From Voacanga thouarsii (taxonomy: Eukaryota; Streptophyta; Magnoliopsida; Gentianales; Apocynaceae), in assembly GCA_026120185.1 (NCBI GenBank), contig JANUWF010002362.1, positions 2,817,001 to 2,881,000 of the forward strand: 64,000 bases of DNA, written 5' to 3'. The notes under the pieces were generated by a model. That model searched no databases, had not been told where the DNA came from, and worked only from the letters and a program-made list of their open reading frames with translations. How positions within the stretch are numbered: position 1 is the stretch's first letter; every line of letters starts with the position of its first letter. This document shows positions 1 to 13,139 of the stretch, piece by piece. A program made the translations under genes and the position numbers.

Positions 1-106
1 GTTGTTTTTTTTTTTTTTGTTATAAAGACCCCTTGTCTAGGTGACTCGATAGGGTGAAACCCGGTTTTGATATACTTCCGCCGTTACCTTTAATAGGGGT
101 GTCACA
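1..106 (+). mobile_element. 3' tail of a gypsy-type LTR
   Basis: The segment carries a tataaagacccc-type motif followed by a short GC-richer stretch and ends in tgtcaca. The same arrangement closes the well-defined gypsy LTRs at 29256 and 42370. No primer-binding site follows position 106, so this is a solo or 3' LTR remnant rather than the 5' LTR of an intact element. The rest lies outside the window. Confidence 0.6.
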
Positions 107-2060
107 CTACTCCATCAAGTGACTGAAATTAGGCAACTTAGTTACCTCATTTTCCATCCAAACTAATGACCTTCATTGAGAGCAAAAGCTAGAAAGCTTC
201 TTTGTGAATTTCGGTCATCTCCTAGCTCTACATAACCAGAAATTTCAACAAGGCTTGGGAACCATGTTGCAAGAACAAAATATCCAGCTTTGCACAAAGA
301 TCATTAAACCACAATGGTGATACAATATTCTCTACATCTATCCATTCTTAAGTATCCAAACACTAAGAATCACTACATCAATGGCTTTTGTTCATCACCA
401 TAGTAGCCAGCTAGAAATCACCATAGAAGGACTTTGCAATGCTCCTATTTTGTAGTTGCAAAAATCTATTCAAAAGTTTTGAATTTTGCTCAAGTACTTT
501 CCAAGATTTCATCACTCTTTTTTACTTAAAAGACTAGAATTTCTCCAACCTTGCTAACATATTGCAAAATAGTTTTTCTTTTCTTTTTTACCTTCATATT
601 TTCGTTCCCTTCACTAGCAAGGCTAAACATTCTTCTTCTTTCGCCAGCTATAGCAACTAAACACCATTAGAGCATCTTAAGTCATTCATAACTTTTCTCC
701 ATTAAAAATGATTTGAGCTTGAAAATTGAAAACCTTTTTTTGCTCCTTCAAACACTGCACAATTCAGTTAACAAACCCATCAAAATAACCAGAATTTTTA
801 GCTCACTTTAGAAGACGTTTCGGCCAGCTATAGGCTTGGGGCATTCATCATTTCTCCTCTATAATATAGACAACCGAGAGAACCTCCACTAAAGAGCTAA
901 AAAACCTTCAATAGTTGGTCACCATTAGCAAACATCTTTCCTCAAGAATCTCCACTATTTCCTCAACCATCCTTCAAATTTTGAAATTTGAACAACTCCA
1001 AGAATTCTCCTCACCTAGCTAAACCAAATCAGCTCACCATTCTAGACCATTCGGCCATCCCAATCTAAGAACACTCACATACTTCTCCAAGTTTGCTCTC
1101 TTGTTCTTCCAAGAACACACACTACCTCTCTTCAATTCTCTAGCCACTCCTAACCACACCGATTCACTCTAAGACCTTTGAATCAACTAGAATATACTCT
1201 ACTCTCTTCTTAACACATTCTATAACACCAAAACAATTAAAAATCTTTCCCCTCTTAGATCAAAGCAAGTATTCATTTTCTGAGCCCAGAATAAAATGTA
1301 AACCAAGTCTAAATCATCATTTCATGATCTCTCTTTCCTTTCTTCTATTTTTCTTTTTTTTTTTCCTTATCCTTCTCCTCAATCTCCTCTTAGCCGAAAT
1401 AATTGATTGTCGTGGTCGGACCTCCTTCAAGTCAATGGCCTCTCAAAGGTGCTCATTAAAACAATTAGGACTTCTTAATCATCAAACTTCATCCACGACA
1501 TAGAACGAGCATCGAAACAAGTACTTTTAATCTAAGTCTTTTTATTCTCTTTGAACTCCAGTTGTATAAGGTGATGTCAAAATATAAGTATTGATATGAT
1601 TTATGATGATCTAGTAATATTTGGAGAGATATTTTTGGTATGTGTGGTTTTATGATATAAAGGTTGAGATATACATTATAATTGCTATGAATTAGTTTTG
1701 GATAATGGTATGATGAAATTAGGGATTGCTAGTAAAACTATGTTATGACTGTAAGGTGATATGCGAATATGTGAATGGAGTTTATATGTCAATGATGCAT
1801 AGGATGATGTACTTGTTGTAACGAGATTATTGTTATTGCTATTATTTTAATATTGCTTTTGTATTATGAATAGTTATTATTATCACTTTTGCAGTTATTA
1901 TTGTTCATATTATAAATATTACTTTCACTATGATATATGTCGTTATTACTTCTACTTGTATTATTATTACTATTATTATTAATAAAGGGAAAAAATAATA
2001 GTTACTATTTTTATTTATAATATTATTGCTATTATTAATATTAATATTTTATTATTAATA

Positions 2061-2241
<181 letters not shown>

Positions 2242-2308
2242 TTTATTATTCTTTTAGAAATATTATTATTATCATTATTATTTTTAAAGCCATTACCATT
2301 GCTTTTGC

Positions 2309-2378
<70 letters not shown>
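2309..2378. repeat. (ATT)n microsatellite
   Basis: Uninterrupted ATT trinucleotide run, about 23 units, just downstream of the compound repeat and in the same decayed LTR region. Confidence 0.95.
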
Positions 2379-2663
2379 GATATCACTGATATTATTTATG
2401 TTCCTGTTATTGCTTTTAACATAATTATTATTTTTGGAAATACTTACTAATAGTATCACTTTTACTTATGTTATTGTAAAATCAAATTGTTTTGATACTA
2501 AATTCTAAAGTATTTCTATATCAATTAGTTTTAAAGCTATTAAATCATTATTGTCTTTTTTAAGCATTGTTAGTGTTAGCGTTGGATTGAAGGTCATGAA
2601 TATTTGGAGTTTTGGAGTTATTTGTATCTATACGGTTTGTTACTTGGTTATGAACTAACAGTG

Positions 2664-5305
2664 ACATGTACCTTATGTTTACCCCAGATGGGGCTAGGTT
2701 GCCTTGAATAAGATTGAGGAAGGTTTTATCTGTGAAATCAAGGAATCAAGTAAGTCTTTGCATAAAGTTGTTTATTGTACTAAAGCACTACTGCAAGTCA
2801 AACATGATGTTTACAGTAAAGATGTACTTTGGATTACGGACATTTTGAATCATCTGTTAAAACAAAATAAGGCTAAATTTTCCTTGAACCAATTTTAACT
2901 AGACTATTTGAAAACCATAATTGCAACTTTAGGGTAAAACATTTTATTGAATTTAATTTTCCCATGTGGGATAAGCATAAGGTTGAGTACTCAATAAGAG
3001 TAGACTGTTAGGATTTTTCTTTAAAATGTCGGGGTAAGTCTCTCAGTAGGTGGCTACTTCTGAGAGATGAGCTCTACCTGGAGAAGATGCCAGTTCTAGT
3101 TGGTCTGGCTAGTTCGAGCTAGCAACATAGTTTAGGTGGATTGTTTACTTCCGCGTGTTAGGGATATGCCCTAGAGTCAATTTTTACTTATACTATTGTC
3201 GTTATTTTTTATATAATAATATGAAGTTTTCCTTCCAAGAATAGTGCATTTTGTTTTGTGGTTATCAAGTACGTGACTAGATAGTAAAACCCAATAATAA
3301 ATACAATGACTATTCTAAAACAGTCCCTAATCGATTATTATTATTAGAACAATAATAAATTAAGATTACTATGTTTGTGACTAGATTGCTATGTTTTATT
3401 AGTCATGGATATTTGTGATATCAAGTCAAAACATAAATAAATGTTAGAGAACAGTGTATTAGACATGACCTACTATAAGAGTACTTCATGGAACATGTCA
3501 TAAGTACTTTCTAGCCATAATGATATTAAAAGTCCTTCGACCTAAATTCATCATAGTTTCCTACTTGATAAATTCTATATTTTGATGTTGTCTAAAGTTG
3601 TCTTTAACCAGATAATAAATTAGACTACTGTTGGATATAGAATAAATCAAGGAGAGGAATATGATTGATAGTGAAGGAATTTGTCCCTCTCAATTATGGG
3701 AGAGATATCCATGGGCCCCTTGATAAGTTAGATTGTTAAAATGCATGGCTGTGCTCAAATATATTAATCTAAGATATTGATATCATTTGTTTGAACAATC
3801 TACTATAAAATCAAGAAATAATTGATTAAGCTTAATAAGGATGACATGTTTCGTGCCTTATGCTTAATCTGGATATCGTGTGACAAAAGGACTAAATATA
3901 AAATTGTGGTTTGGTTCAAAGAGATCACTAATCTTCATTTAACCTAGATAGTTATAATATTTTGCTAGAAACCACTTATAACTTGTGGGCCATTTAAATA
4001 TGATTTAAGCACACTGCCAGTGTTAAATGAACCTATAGGGTCACACAATAAGCGAACTTGTTAGGTTATTTTTCTAGTAGCCAAATTCGATGAATCTGGA
4101 AATATGTCTAAGTTAATCGAACCTAGAAAATTTACCAAATACAATGAATCTAGATATATGTCCACATTCGATGTATCTGGATGATGTCCAGATTATAAGA
4201 ATCTGACTCGGTAAATTAATTAGTTAAATTACCGAGATAATGGCAGAATCTTATCATATTAGTTTTTAATTTAATTTGAATTTAAATTACAATATGATAA
4301 GATATTATCAGATTTGGACTCTAAGAGATTCGGAAGGTTTTAAAAAAACCCTAGCCGTCTTCTCAACAGTTCGGTTCTGTTAAAAATTTCGTGCCTCTAT
4401 TCACCAGAAAAAAAACTCTCAAACCCTAGGCGCTAGCACTCTCGGGGCAACGAGTCAGTTCGCCATGTGTTCCTATAGAGGACATTCACACACTACAGTG
4501 TCTGGTGATCATTCGGGTTGCACGTACGACAGCATAATCAGAATCGAAGGATCTTGATTACGCCGAAAAGAGATAATTCTGTAAACCTAAGGTATTCTTA
4601 ATCGTTTATTTGGATCCTCAGAAGGGATTCGTAGATGTTTTTCGCATTTAAGAATCCACGAATCCTAACACCGCAATAGGCATCCGATAAGTTAGGGTGT
4701 GGAGATGAAGGAGTATCTCACCCTATGGGCCAATCACCCACTTGTATTGTGATGCTAGGTTTCACAGTATACGATCATGATACAGGGTTTCATGGACATG
4801 ACTATGATGTAGGGTTTCATAGTCGACTTTATTTGAGTGGTTTATTTCTTACAAGCTGTACATTTTTATTTTACAAAACTGATAAAATACTACATAATGT
4901 TTAAAGATGAATTTCTGGACTTGTAGACTTTTTAATATAACTTGTTTAAAATTTGCATACATGAAATGTTTCTTAAATCGACATAAGCACATACAGGACT
5001 TACTGAGAAATAATTCTCACCACCTTTTATGTCACGTTTTCGGGACGATCCTGCATTGAAGGTTGAGTTGCTTTGAGTTGCCTTGAGTATTGAAGATTCA
5101 ATTTGATTGTATTTATTTCTTGAGAGATTTTAGTTATCTTTTAATTGTTTCAAGACTTGTATATGTATTTTTTTAGGTTGTAATAAGTTTTAAATTTGGA
5201 TTATTTCATTCCATTTACCTATTACCTAATTATAAAGACCCTTTGTCCTAAGGATGGGGCGATATCCCTACCATTTTTGGGGTATGTAGTTAGTGGGGTA
5301 TTACA
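2664..5305 (+). mobile_element. Gypsy-type LTR, 3' half, split by a nested solo LTR
   Basis: Around 2675-2700 the sequence matches the reverse complement of the LTR at 32702-37016 near 33790 (a cttatgtttacccca stretch). It also shares the gagtactcaataag stretch near 2988, the actgagaaa stretch near 5000, the tataaagaccc motif near 5231 and an ATTACA end at 5305. It is interrupted at 3156-4670 by another LTR. No primer-binding site follows its end, so it is a solo LTR or an element remnant. Confidence 0.65.
3156..4670 (+). mobile_element. Solo LTR of a copia-type element, 1,515 bp
   Basis: The segment begins TGTTAGGGAT and ends ATCCTAACA, giving the inverted TG...CA ends of an LTR. It is flanked by ccgcg and ccgca, a five-base target duplication with one mismatch. 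No coding region is present, so it looks like the product of LTR-LTR recombination. Its first ~60 bases resemble the LTR start at 61400, suggesting the same family. The + orientation follows from the TGTTrG..tgccc start seen in the copia LTRs here. Confidence 0.75.
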
Positions 5306-5523
5306 GGTCACCTACGTGGGAAGGCCCCTACTTGATCAGTCAAGTCATACCAGGAGGAGCTTGCAGTGTAATGAAATCAGAAGGGCCAGAATTTGAGAAG
5401 AGCATTTATGGTAAATTCTTAAAACCCTACCACCCATGCATGTGGGAGGGGATTCAAAATTAAGAAAAGTTGAAAGAATTGACCCGGCAATAAGCCAACC
5501 ATTTTTATAACACTACCAAATAT

Positions 5524-5563
<40 letters not shown>

Positions 5564-5771
5564 AGTGTCTAGTGACCATGGCTACAAGCCAGTCGGGTTT
5601 ATAACCAAATTATTCTTCAAATTTGATAAGTAGAATGATCACTTGGAGGCTGGTCAGGGTAAACTGTTTGCAAAAGAGGCTTCAAAGAGTCTAGCTACCA
5701 TATTTATGGAAGCTAAGAAGTTATTTGTCTAATTCTCTTTGACAAGATAACAAGACAAATAAAAGGGAAAT
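5306..5771. other. Non-coding segment with an (AG)n run
   Basis: No gene is visible. An uninterrupted AG repeat occupies about 5526-5559. The last bases, about 5755-5771, are purine-rich (aaaagggaaa) and sit directly before the TGTTGA start of the next candidate LTR, as a polypurine tract would. Confidence 0.5.
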
Positions 5772-6651
5772 TGTTGACACTCGAAATGAAGTTGGACAGT
5801 CAAATCAATTCTCGACTGGAGAGACAAATCAAAAGGTGAATAGATAGGCCAGCCAGAGCATGACTGGATGGGCCAGTCAAGAGTATTATCTAATAGGCCA
5901 AACAGGTGTAACTGGCCCAAGTAACCAAGTTAGGCCTGGCAATCTCTAATAGAACCTCGACAAATCAGAGAAGCAGTCGGCTAAGAGTTTGACCTACCCC
6001 AGTTAGGATACTTCCTATCTTCAAGGAATTTAGTTATTGAGGGAATAATATGTGGATTTCTCTCCAAATAGTCACCTACTTCACCATTAATGATCATGTA
6101 GTAGAGAGGTGTAACTGCGATCACTATTTTCTCCATTAACAGTCATGGAGGTATGACTTGGAAACTTAGGGACGAAAGAATTATGCCTATAAAAGTCCAG
6201 AAGAAGGAGGACATCAAGAAATCATCTCAAGGGTGTTTTTTATTCCTCAATTTAAGCTTATTTTACTACTTTTCTTTATATCTTTCTTTTAAAGTTATAC
6301 ACTTTTGCAACTTCCAATCAATTCCAATCAAGTCTTTCTTCTAAATTATGGAGTGTTTGTGCTCTCAGGGTTAATATTTTGGTCCCAGTTCATTCCTTCT
6401 AATTCACACCAGATAATTGCATTCACTTCACGAATTAAGATTGCTTAGGGGCTTTTTAGAGTATTCCAAGAAACTATATCGTTTGATTTTCAACTTTTTG
6501 TACAATTTCTCAAAAATATTTATGTAGTGGAAGTAAAAAATGTGTAGAACATCTTACCGGTGAAGTGTTTCTTTTGGCCAATCTAATTATAGTTAAACTA
6601 ATCTAGCAAATCACTGACTTAACGGCCAAACGGTGAATTTTAGATTCAACA
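5772..6651 (+). mobile_element. Candidate 880-bp LTR with TATA box
   Basis: The segment starts TGTTGACAC and ends GATTCAACA, so its ends are inverted (TGTTGA/TCAACA). A TATA box (TATAAAAG, 6188-6195) lies in the middle as expected for an LTR promoter. A polypurine tract precedes it, which would make it a 3' LTR. The flanks gaaat and ccccc do not form a target duplication, so the boundaries are tentative. The family is not recognised, though a gypsy lineage is likely. Confidence 0.4.
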
Positions 6652-7958
6652 CCCCCAAAAAAGAAATGTGCTTCCAAATTCCCCAAGGCATTGGGAAAAA
6701 AAAATGCCTTCAAAACTATGGGAAAAATTTATTATCGATCACATTTTTTAGTTACTATAATAAATGGTAACTTTTTGCAATAGTTTTTTTTTTTTTTTAA
6801 CCACTGGTAGAATTCCATGGGAGAAATGCTTTTTCGTCAAAATTTTTTTAATGTTATGTATCTTTTTTTTTAAATTAAAACCACTATGGGATGGGGGGGT
6901 TGGAAAGGATCCCTACTTATTTATTAATAAAAAGGGGAATAAGGGCCTAACAAAATGATGAAAAAATTACAAACGAAATCCCTTGACTCTTTATCTTGTA
7001 ATCATAGCATACTAATTACAGATAACAATTCACCCCCTTTTTCTTCCCTTTCCATGATTCCATTGGAATCAAATCTTCATCTTGTAAACCGTCAACAAAA
7101 TCCACACAAAGATTAGACATAGGTATGTCTATTGCATTTGTTTGATATGTTTGCTATGAAGGCTTTGCTTTCCTTGACTATTTTCCATTAATCATGAAAG
7201 TTGGCGCGATAATTTAGCTTGAAAATCTACCCGATTTGAGCTAGAAAGAGAGGAATTAGATAAATAAGATTTTGAAATTTCAATAGGGGTTTTGATCCCT
7301 ATTAGAGTGCCATAGTTTTAAATAAACTGATGGATAGAGTAAATATTGCCACACATTTGAAAAGGCTATAGGATTCTTTTTTGGCCATATAAACTTTGAA
7401 AAATATGGGGAAAAGTAATTATTTTCCACATAGAATTTAGAAGAATGGGAAAAAAAGATTTTATTAACCAAAATATACTAAAAATATGAAAAATAATAAA
7501 TCTGATCTTTTTTTAAAAAAAATACAGAATTTATTTTGATGTTCAATATTTCTATAGTTTCTTAATTTTATAAACACATACACATGCCCGTTTACACACA
7601 CACACACATATACAAACAAAATTCATATACCCATTTATCTACATACATATATGCACATATGTTTATCTATGTACTTATATAAACAAACCTTTTTTTCCAT
7701 TAAAGGCTACGGATGGGATGCTTCTTACCTTTTATTAATAAAGGAAAAAAAACCAATGAGGGGGACTTATGGCTTGACTTCTAGTTTCAACTTGATATGT
7801 AGAGAGCCAAGAGCCCTTTATCCCAATTACAAAGACCCCTAGCTTCTTCAGGTAATGTAAAAAAAAAATGAAAATAAATAGGAGAATGTAGCATGCAACC
7901 AAGGTGAGTCAAAAAATCAGCTACCTTGTTGCCCTCTCTATAAATATACTGATAAGTA
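6652..7958. other. AT-rich non-coding, no feature recognised
   Basis: The stretch contains homopolymer runs, a short AC-rich run near 7590-7615 and scattered short frames with no recognisable protein similarity. I see no gene or element structure. Confidence 0.5.
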
Positions 7959-8276
7959 CTCCCTTTGTCCCTATTTATCTGTTACAGTTAACTACTTCAC
8001 ATAATTTAAGAAAAATTTTTTAGTCTCTTGAATTCATACAACTTTGTTCATACATTCAAAAAGTACCCTTAGATTTAATGTTCTCCACAACTGTTTTCTT
8101 GCTTTGTTTGCTCAATTCTCTTTCTAAAGTTATTACACTTTTACTTTTCAAAACTATTTAATACAAGGGTATAATAGTAAAATTACTATTAATGGCACCT
8201 AAATTTTTTCAATATGACAAATAAATAGGGATATCAAAACTTTTCAGTTGTGACAGATAAATAGGGGCAAAAGGAG
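7959..8276. mobile_element. Stowaway-like (Tc1/mariner) MITE, 318 bp
   Basis: The element starts CTCCCTTTGTCCC and ends in the near-perfect reverse complement (GGGGCAAAAGGAG). The similarity runs on through a further ~13 bases (tatttatctgt against acagataaata). It is flanked on both sides by TA, the target of Tc1/mariner elements. The start is close to the Stowaway terminal consensus CTCCCTCCGT. It has no coding capacity and would depend on a transposase supplied elsewhere. Confidence 0.9.
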
Positions 8277-8278
8277 TA

Positions 8279-8642
8279 ATATTTTGAAACGAAAGATAAG
8301 AAGAGAAATATGTGCAACTAGGTTTCGAAAATGCCATAAGGCTAGATGTAGGCCTAACATAATGTCCATCATTACCATGGAATCCATCCATACCTTGATT
8401 TGGCAATGTCCCAAACAAAATTTGCAGGCCCTTAAGCAAAGCATGATCCTCAACAGAAGTATTTGTCACATATGGAAATCTACAATAAAATATCCAAAGC
8501 CATACCTTAAGATTCCATAGAGACCCACTGCACTAGGATTCCTTTTAGAGTACCATCCAAGTTCAAGACATAGTCTACTGAATACAATCGACATTGCCAC
8601 AAACATTCTAAAAAAGTTGAATACATTTGACCTTGTCTAGAA
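8279..8642. other. Non-coding, possibly an old gene fragment
   Basis: Overlapping short frames exist on both strands, but none has a recognisable domain, and the minus-strand frames need several breaks to connect. I cannot support a gene here. Confidence 0.3.
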
Positions 8643-11600
8643 TGTAATACCCAGCTATCTACGTACCCTGAGAGGGGTGGGGATGTCGCCCCATCCAAAG
8701 GATAAGGTGTCTTTATAACAAGGTAAATAAATAACTCATCCAAATAATACCTCAACAAAAATTTAAAAGTAATACAGCTTGAGTAAAACTTATAAAGAGT
8801 TCTCAAAACAAAGTTTGATAGAACACTATCTCTAGACCAAAACAACTAAAACATAAAGTATAAGATCTTAAACTCTAACTCCAACTTTAACAATAGTGCT
8901 CACGACCTGAAAACATGCTTAAATAATGTAAGAAATAAATTTCTCAGTAAGTCCTTGGAGTGTGAGAGTGTTCATTTGAAATAATTTCATGACATACATT
9001 TTGAAATACCAAAAGCATAATGGCAATCATAATCAACAGTTTTAAATACAAGAATGGCATTTTCAATTTGCATTCTTAATAAATAACTTTATTTCAAGAG
9101 AATCAACCACTCAACAATAAAGTGGACTATGAAACCCTACATCATAACCTTGAGTCATGAAACCCAACATCGTGACCTTGTACTGTGAAACCTTGTATCA
9201 CAGTATAGTGGGGCAATCTGCCCATGGGTGGGGATACTCCTCCTTTTCCCAGACCCCTCTAACTTAGTGGTTGTCTATTCTTGAGAAATATAGTCCTACT
9301 TGAAACTAGTTGCTAGTTCAGAGTGGCCTGACTCCCTACTACTGTCGCTGAATCAAAAATGAGTTTACCTCGCAAAGATGGCCACCTACCAGAAATCTAG
9401 CTCGCTCCTTCTTAGGCTAGTGCTAATAGCCTACTCTTATTAAATACTCAACGTTTTTGCATCAAGGAAACTCATTAGCATGAAGTAGGAATAAAAAAAA
9501 AAAGAAAATATCCAGCATGACTTGGAAAACCTTGGTTGAATCATTTAGTGCTAAAGTTAAGCGAATTGTTTGAAATCCCTTTAGTTTAAGAAATCAGTGC
9601 ATGACTTGAAATGCAAAGAGAAAACTAGCCATACTGAACAATTAAATAGAAAACCCGTGCTTCCAATGGCAAAACATAATACTTGACAATATTTCAATTG
9701 CTATATTTCACAAACAGATTTAATGCAAGAACTTACCTTGTTATAGAAAATCAATTTTTTAACCCAGCAGAGTGGCTTCTTGCCCTTGACCTTCCAAGCC
9801 TAAAAGTATAAAATAAATAAGTCACAATCTAACCTTAGAATTTTAGGAAATCATATTCCTTAGATAATTAACTCCCTATTCACATACATACAACAAGGCT
9901 TCAAATAAATCATTAGTCAAACCTTTACTACTTCCCTAGTGTCAATACTTATAATTATTACACCTAAAGAAGGATACAAATTAATAATGGGGTGTTTCCC
10001 TGGAAATTCTTAAGATAATCACAATTTCCAACAAGTTATCCCTTCATTCCCAAGTATATAATATATAGAAAAACACCTCAGATTGACCTCAAATTTTACA
10101 GAGATAAAATTTAATGTATTTAAAACAAGATTCAGGTGGTTTTCACTAAAATCAGATTTAAATCGGACTCAGAAAGATTATTTTCGCTATCGTAGACTTC
10201 TGCCCAAAACAGACCAGCATTAAAAAAAATCGTAACTTTTAATTTCCACATCAGAAAATTCTAAAACTTTACAAGTAACATCTAAACACATAAAGCTATG
10301 TTTCCTCTAGTTTGAAATTTCTCAAATTAGGAATTTATCATATTGAAATAAGTGCGTTAAACTGATTGTACAGTAAAAATAGGGCACTCTGTCCCTTTTT
10401 TTGGAAAATTTCTGGGCTTAATACCAGGGTTTTTCTGCATAATTATTAATGTAAATAACTTCCTTTACATGTCTAGGAACCAAAAATCAAAAGGCCCTAG
10501 AATAATAAAATGTATTGCTAATTTATTTTGAACCAAATCAAGCCACTATCACATCTTTTCAGAAATTCCAGCAAGCATAACGTTTACCCCATCCTCCAAG
10601 AAATCGTTCCCTTAGACTTGTTAGCCCAAGAAATCACAAATATAATATGAACTCAAATTAACAACAGAAATTCTATCATTAAGCATATCAAGATTACACA
10701 AGAACATGTCAAGAAATTATCTTTTCCTTAGGAAAAATTCCATCTTTTGTAAAAATAGCTATTCAAGATAAAAAGATATTTCCTTTGGTGTCAACCCTTT
10801 GAAAAATGCCTTCTTTTCCAAGAGTTAAGCATGTTTGACCCTAAGACACACATCCTTAATCATATTTGGTCTAGAAAAATGCATTACCAATTTATTCAAC
10901 AAAAACCCTAATATAGGCCTATAATGGCGGCACTAAGAAATATTAACAAAGAGAACGCTTTGAATCCTTTCCTCTTGTCACACTAAGTCGATCAGTCTTA
11001 GGAGGAGTGGAAGGTGTTTTCTAGCCTTTATTTCTAAAGCTTGAAAATAAAATAAGCCATGCATACTAAAAAAATATAAGCCAAACAACGCACAGCGGAA
11101 GGATTTTTTTTTAGTTCATACCTCTGGGAGTTGAAAATTTCTTCTGCACTAAAGAAGTCGACTGAACAACTGGGACGTTTCCTCTTCCCGTTGAAGATTC
11201 TAGTTCAAAACCCGCAAGTTGTCTGCTTTGTCTTCTTTGCATGAACACCAAGGCTTCTCGTATCTTAGAATATTCCACAGTCTAAGCCCTGTTGGTAAAA
11301 TAACTCAGGCGAGGAAACACAATCTCTAAGCCTCTTAACTCCCAGCTATCAATTAGCAAAATTAAGAAAACAAGAAGAAGAAAATGAGAGGAAAAAGAAA
11401 GACTTCTAGGAAAGTTTTTTTTTCATAGACGTATGTCACAATTAATACACACAGTTTCTCTTGATAACAAAACACCGGGACTTTTGTTATTCAAAGCCAT
11501 CCGGTTGTTATCAAGATAACCATCACTGAAGACATTTTTTTTTTTTTTTTCAAACTCTTCAATTCTGTGAATTAAAAAAAAAAAAAACAACAACCCTGGT

Positions 11601-13135
11601 CCATAATATTGGGCCAGAAAATATTATTATTTAATCTTAGACTCAGTGAGCCCATACACAATAAACATTAATTATTTATTCTCTGTACTTATAAAAATAA
11701 CCCAATAAATAATTAATGAGCCTAAATAGACCAAAACAATTTTTCAAGCCTTTTATCTAGTGTAGGCCTAGGTTAATTTTTCTTAATTATTCAATCTGGA
11801 CTTCGGCCCTGAATAATTAATTAACCAATTAAATTAGATAATAAATTTAATTTGATTTTTCTCGTCCTTTTATTTTATTCCATTCCAATAATAAATTAGA
11901 CTTCTTGAATAAAATAAAATCCTTTTTAACTGAGATAATTTCCTCAACCCAAAATTAGTTAGGACTTACGGGCTATTCCGAGGACCAAAAAGACACGTCG
12001 TCTTGGCTACTAAAATAACCAAAATATCCCAGTTATATAAATAGTTATATTCTATATTTTAAATATTTTCTAATATTACCATAAGAAAAATATTGATCAC
12101 AAGGACAATGTTGCATTAACAATGTCTCCGACCTACAGGTGTAATGACTAAAATATCCCTCTACACATCGCCGCTCATTTAGAGAGGAAGAAGTATACTA
12201 ACACCTCTCTAAAAGACATCTACCATCCTTAGCCTTCTAGTCTAATGATCCACAACTTCTTGGAATATTTTCACCTTCCAAGGGAGTTACCCTAAAGTAA
12301 ATATCTAAATCATGTTCCCCATGACTTTGGATATTTAGATCATTCGAATAGCCACAAAGGACAATATATTATAGAAGCTATCTTTTACAAGTCTGTCTTA
12401 ACTAACTAGTTATATATACCCAATGTACAAGTATATTGGTCCTACTATAGAACCTTAACTATAGTATATCAAAGCATACACTTCCAGCTTCACCAGACCA
12501 CCAACTTATACTCTACAATACTCAAGCTGTAGAGTATAAGTTCACGCTGTAGCAGTAGTAGTTTAGGTTTATACCATGTCGTACTTTTAGAAACCACTAC
12601 TATAGGTCTAGTTCTACGTATTCGAAATACACTTGTATTATGAAATGAGGAGACTACTTATTGGCTAAAAGTAAGTCATTCCACATTTAGAATTCATAAC
12701 ACAATAACCTTACCATGATGAGATTCACATTCTCATTATTCGGTTAAGAATAATAGTTTATGTGTTCAGTAACACATGGTCTATACCTTACTATGAAAGA
12801 CCTCCATTCACATTAACCATTTACTTAAACACAATGGGTCTTTTTCAGCGAAATTGTGCACAAAAAGCAATGAAATTTTCACAAACAATTTCTACAAATA
12901 ATACTTTTATTAATACAAATTAAAATTACATCAGAAACCTAATCTAAGAGGGTGTACATTCCAACAATTTTCACCTAAATTCCCAAGCTTTCATTCCAAG
13001 ATTGTTGCTTCAACCGTATGGCTTGTGCAGAATCTTCTGTAAGTAATTGAAACAATTAATTTTGGCACAAAAGGGGAGAGATTTCATGCTAGGGAGAGGG
13101 AGAGAGTGTGTGATGGCTACTAGGGTATTTAGGGC
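8643..13135 (-). mobile_element. Gypsy-type LTR, minus strand, split by a nested copia LTR
   Basis: The segment begins TGTAATACCC and, read on the minus strand, ends with the tataaagac...cggggcgacatcccc U5 block shared by the other gypsy LTRs here. The tcagtaagtcc, cctactcttattaaatactcaacg and gggtgagat-type stretches follow in the same order as in the LTRs at 32702 and 61967. A copia LTR occupies roughly 11060-12966. Similar LTR sequence resumes at 12967 and fades at about 13135, where the CACTA array begins. The 5' end of the LTR was not found. Confidence 0.65.
11060..12966 (-). mobile_element. Copia LTR, minus strand, nested in the gypsy LTR
   Basis: On the minus strand it starts at 12966 with TGTTGGAATGTACACCCTC. 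It carries the same blocks as the copia LTRs at 44887 and 47949, including the tagtagtggtttct block, the atctaccatcctt block and the ctacacatcgccg block around 12100-12250. Only one LTR is present, so it is probably solo. The 3' end near 11060 is approximate because neither a clear CA terminus nor a target duplication could be fixed. Confidence 0.7.
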
Positions 13136-13139
13136 TCCC

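Noticed and set aside
8209..8845. Overlapping frames on both strands
   Set aside because: No domain recognised, and the + and minus frames conflict; the right part belongs to a gypsy LTR end.
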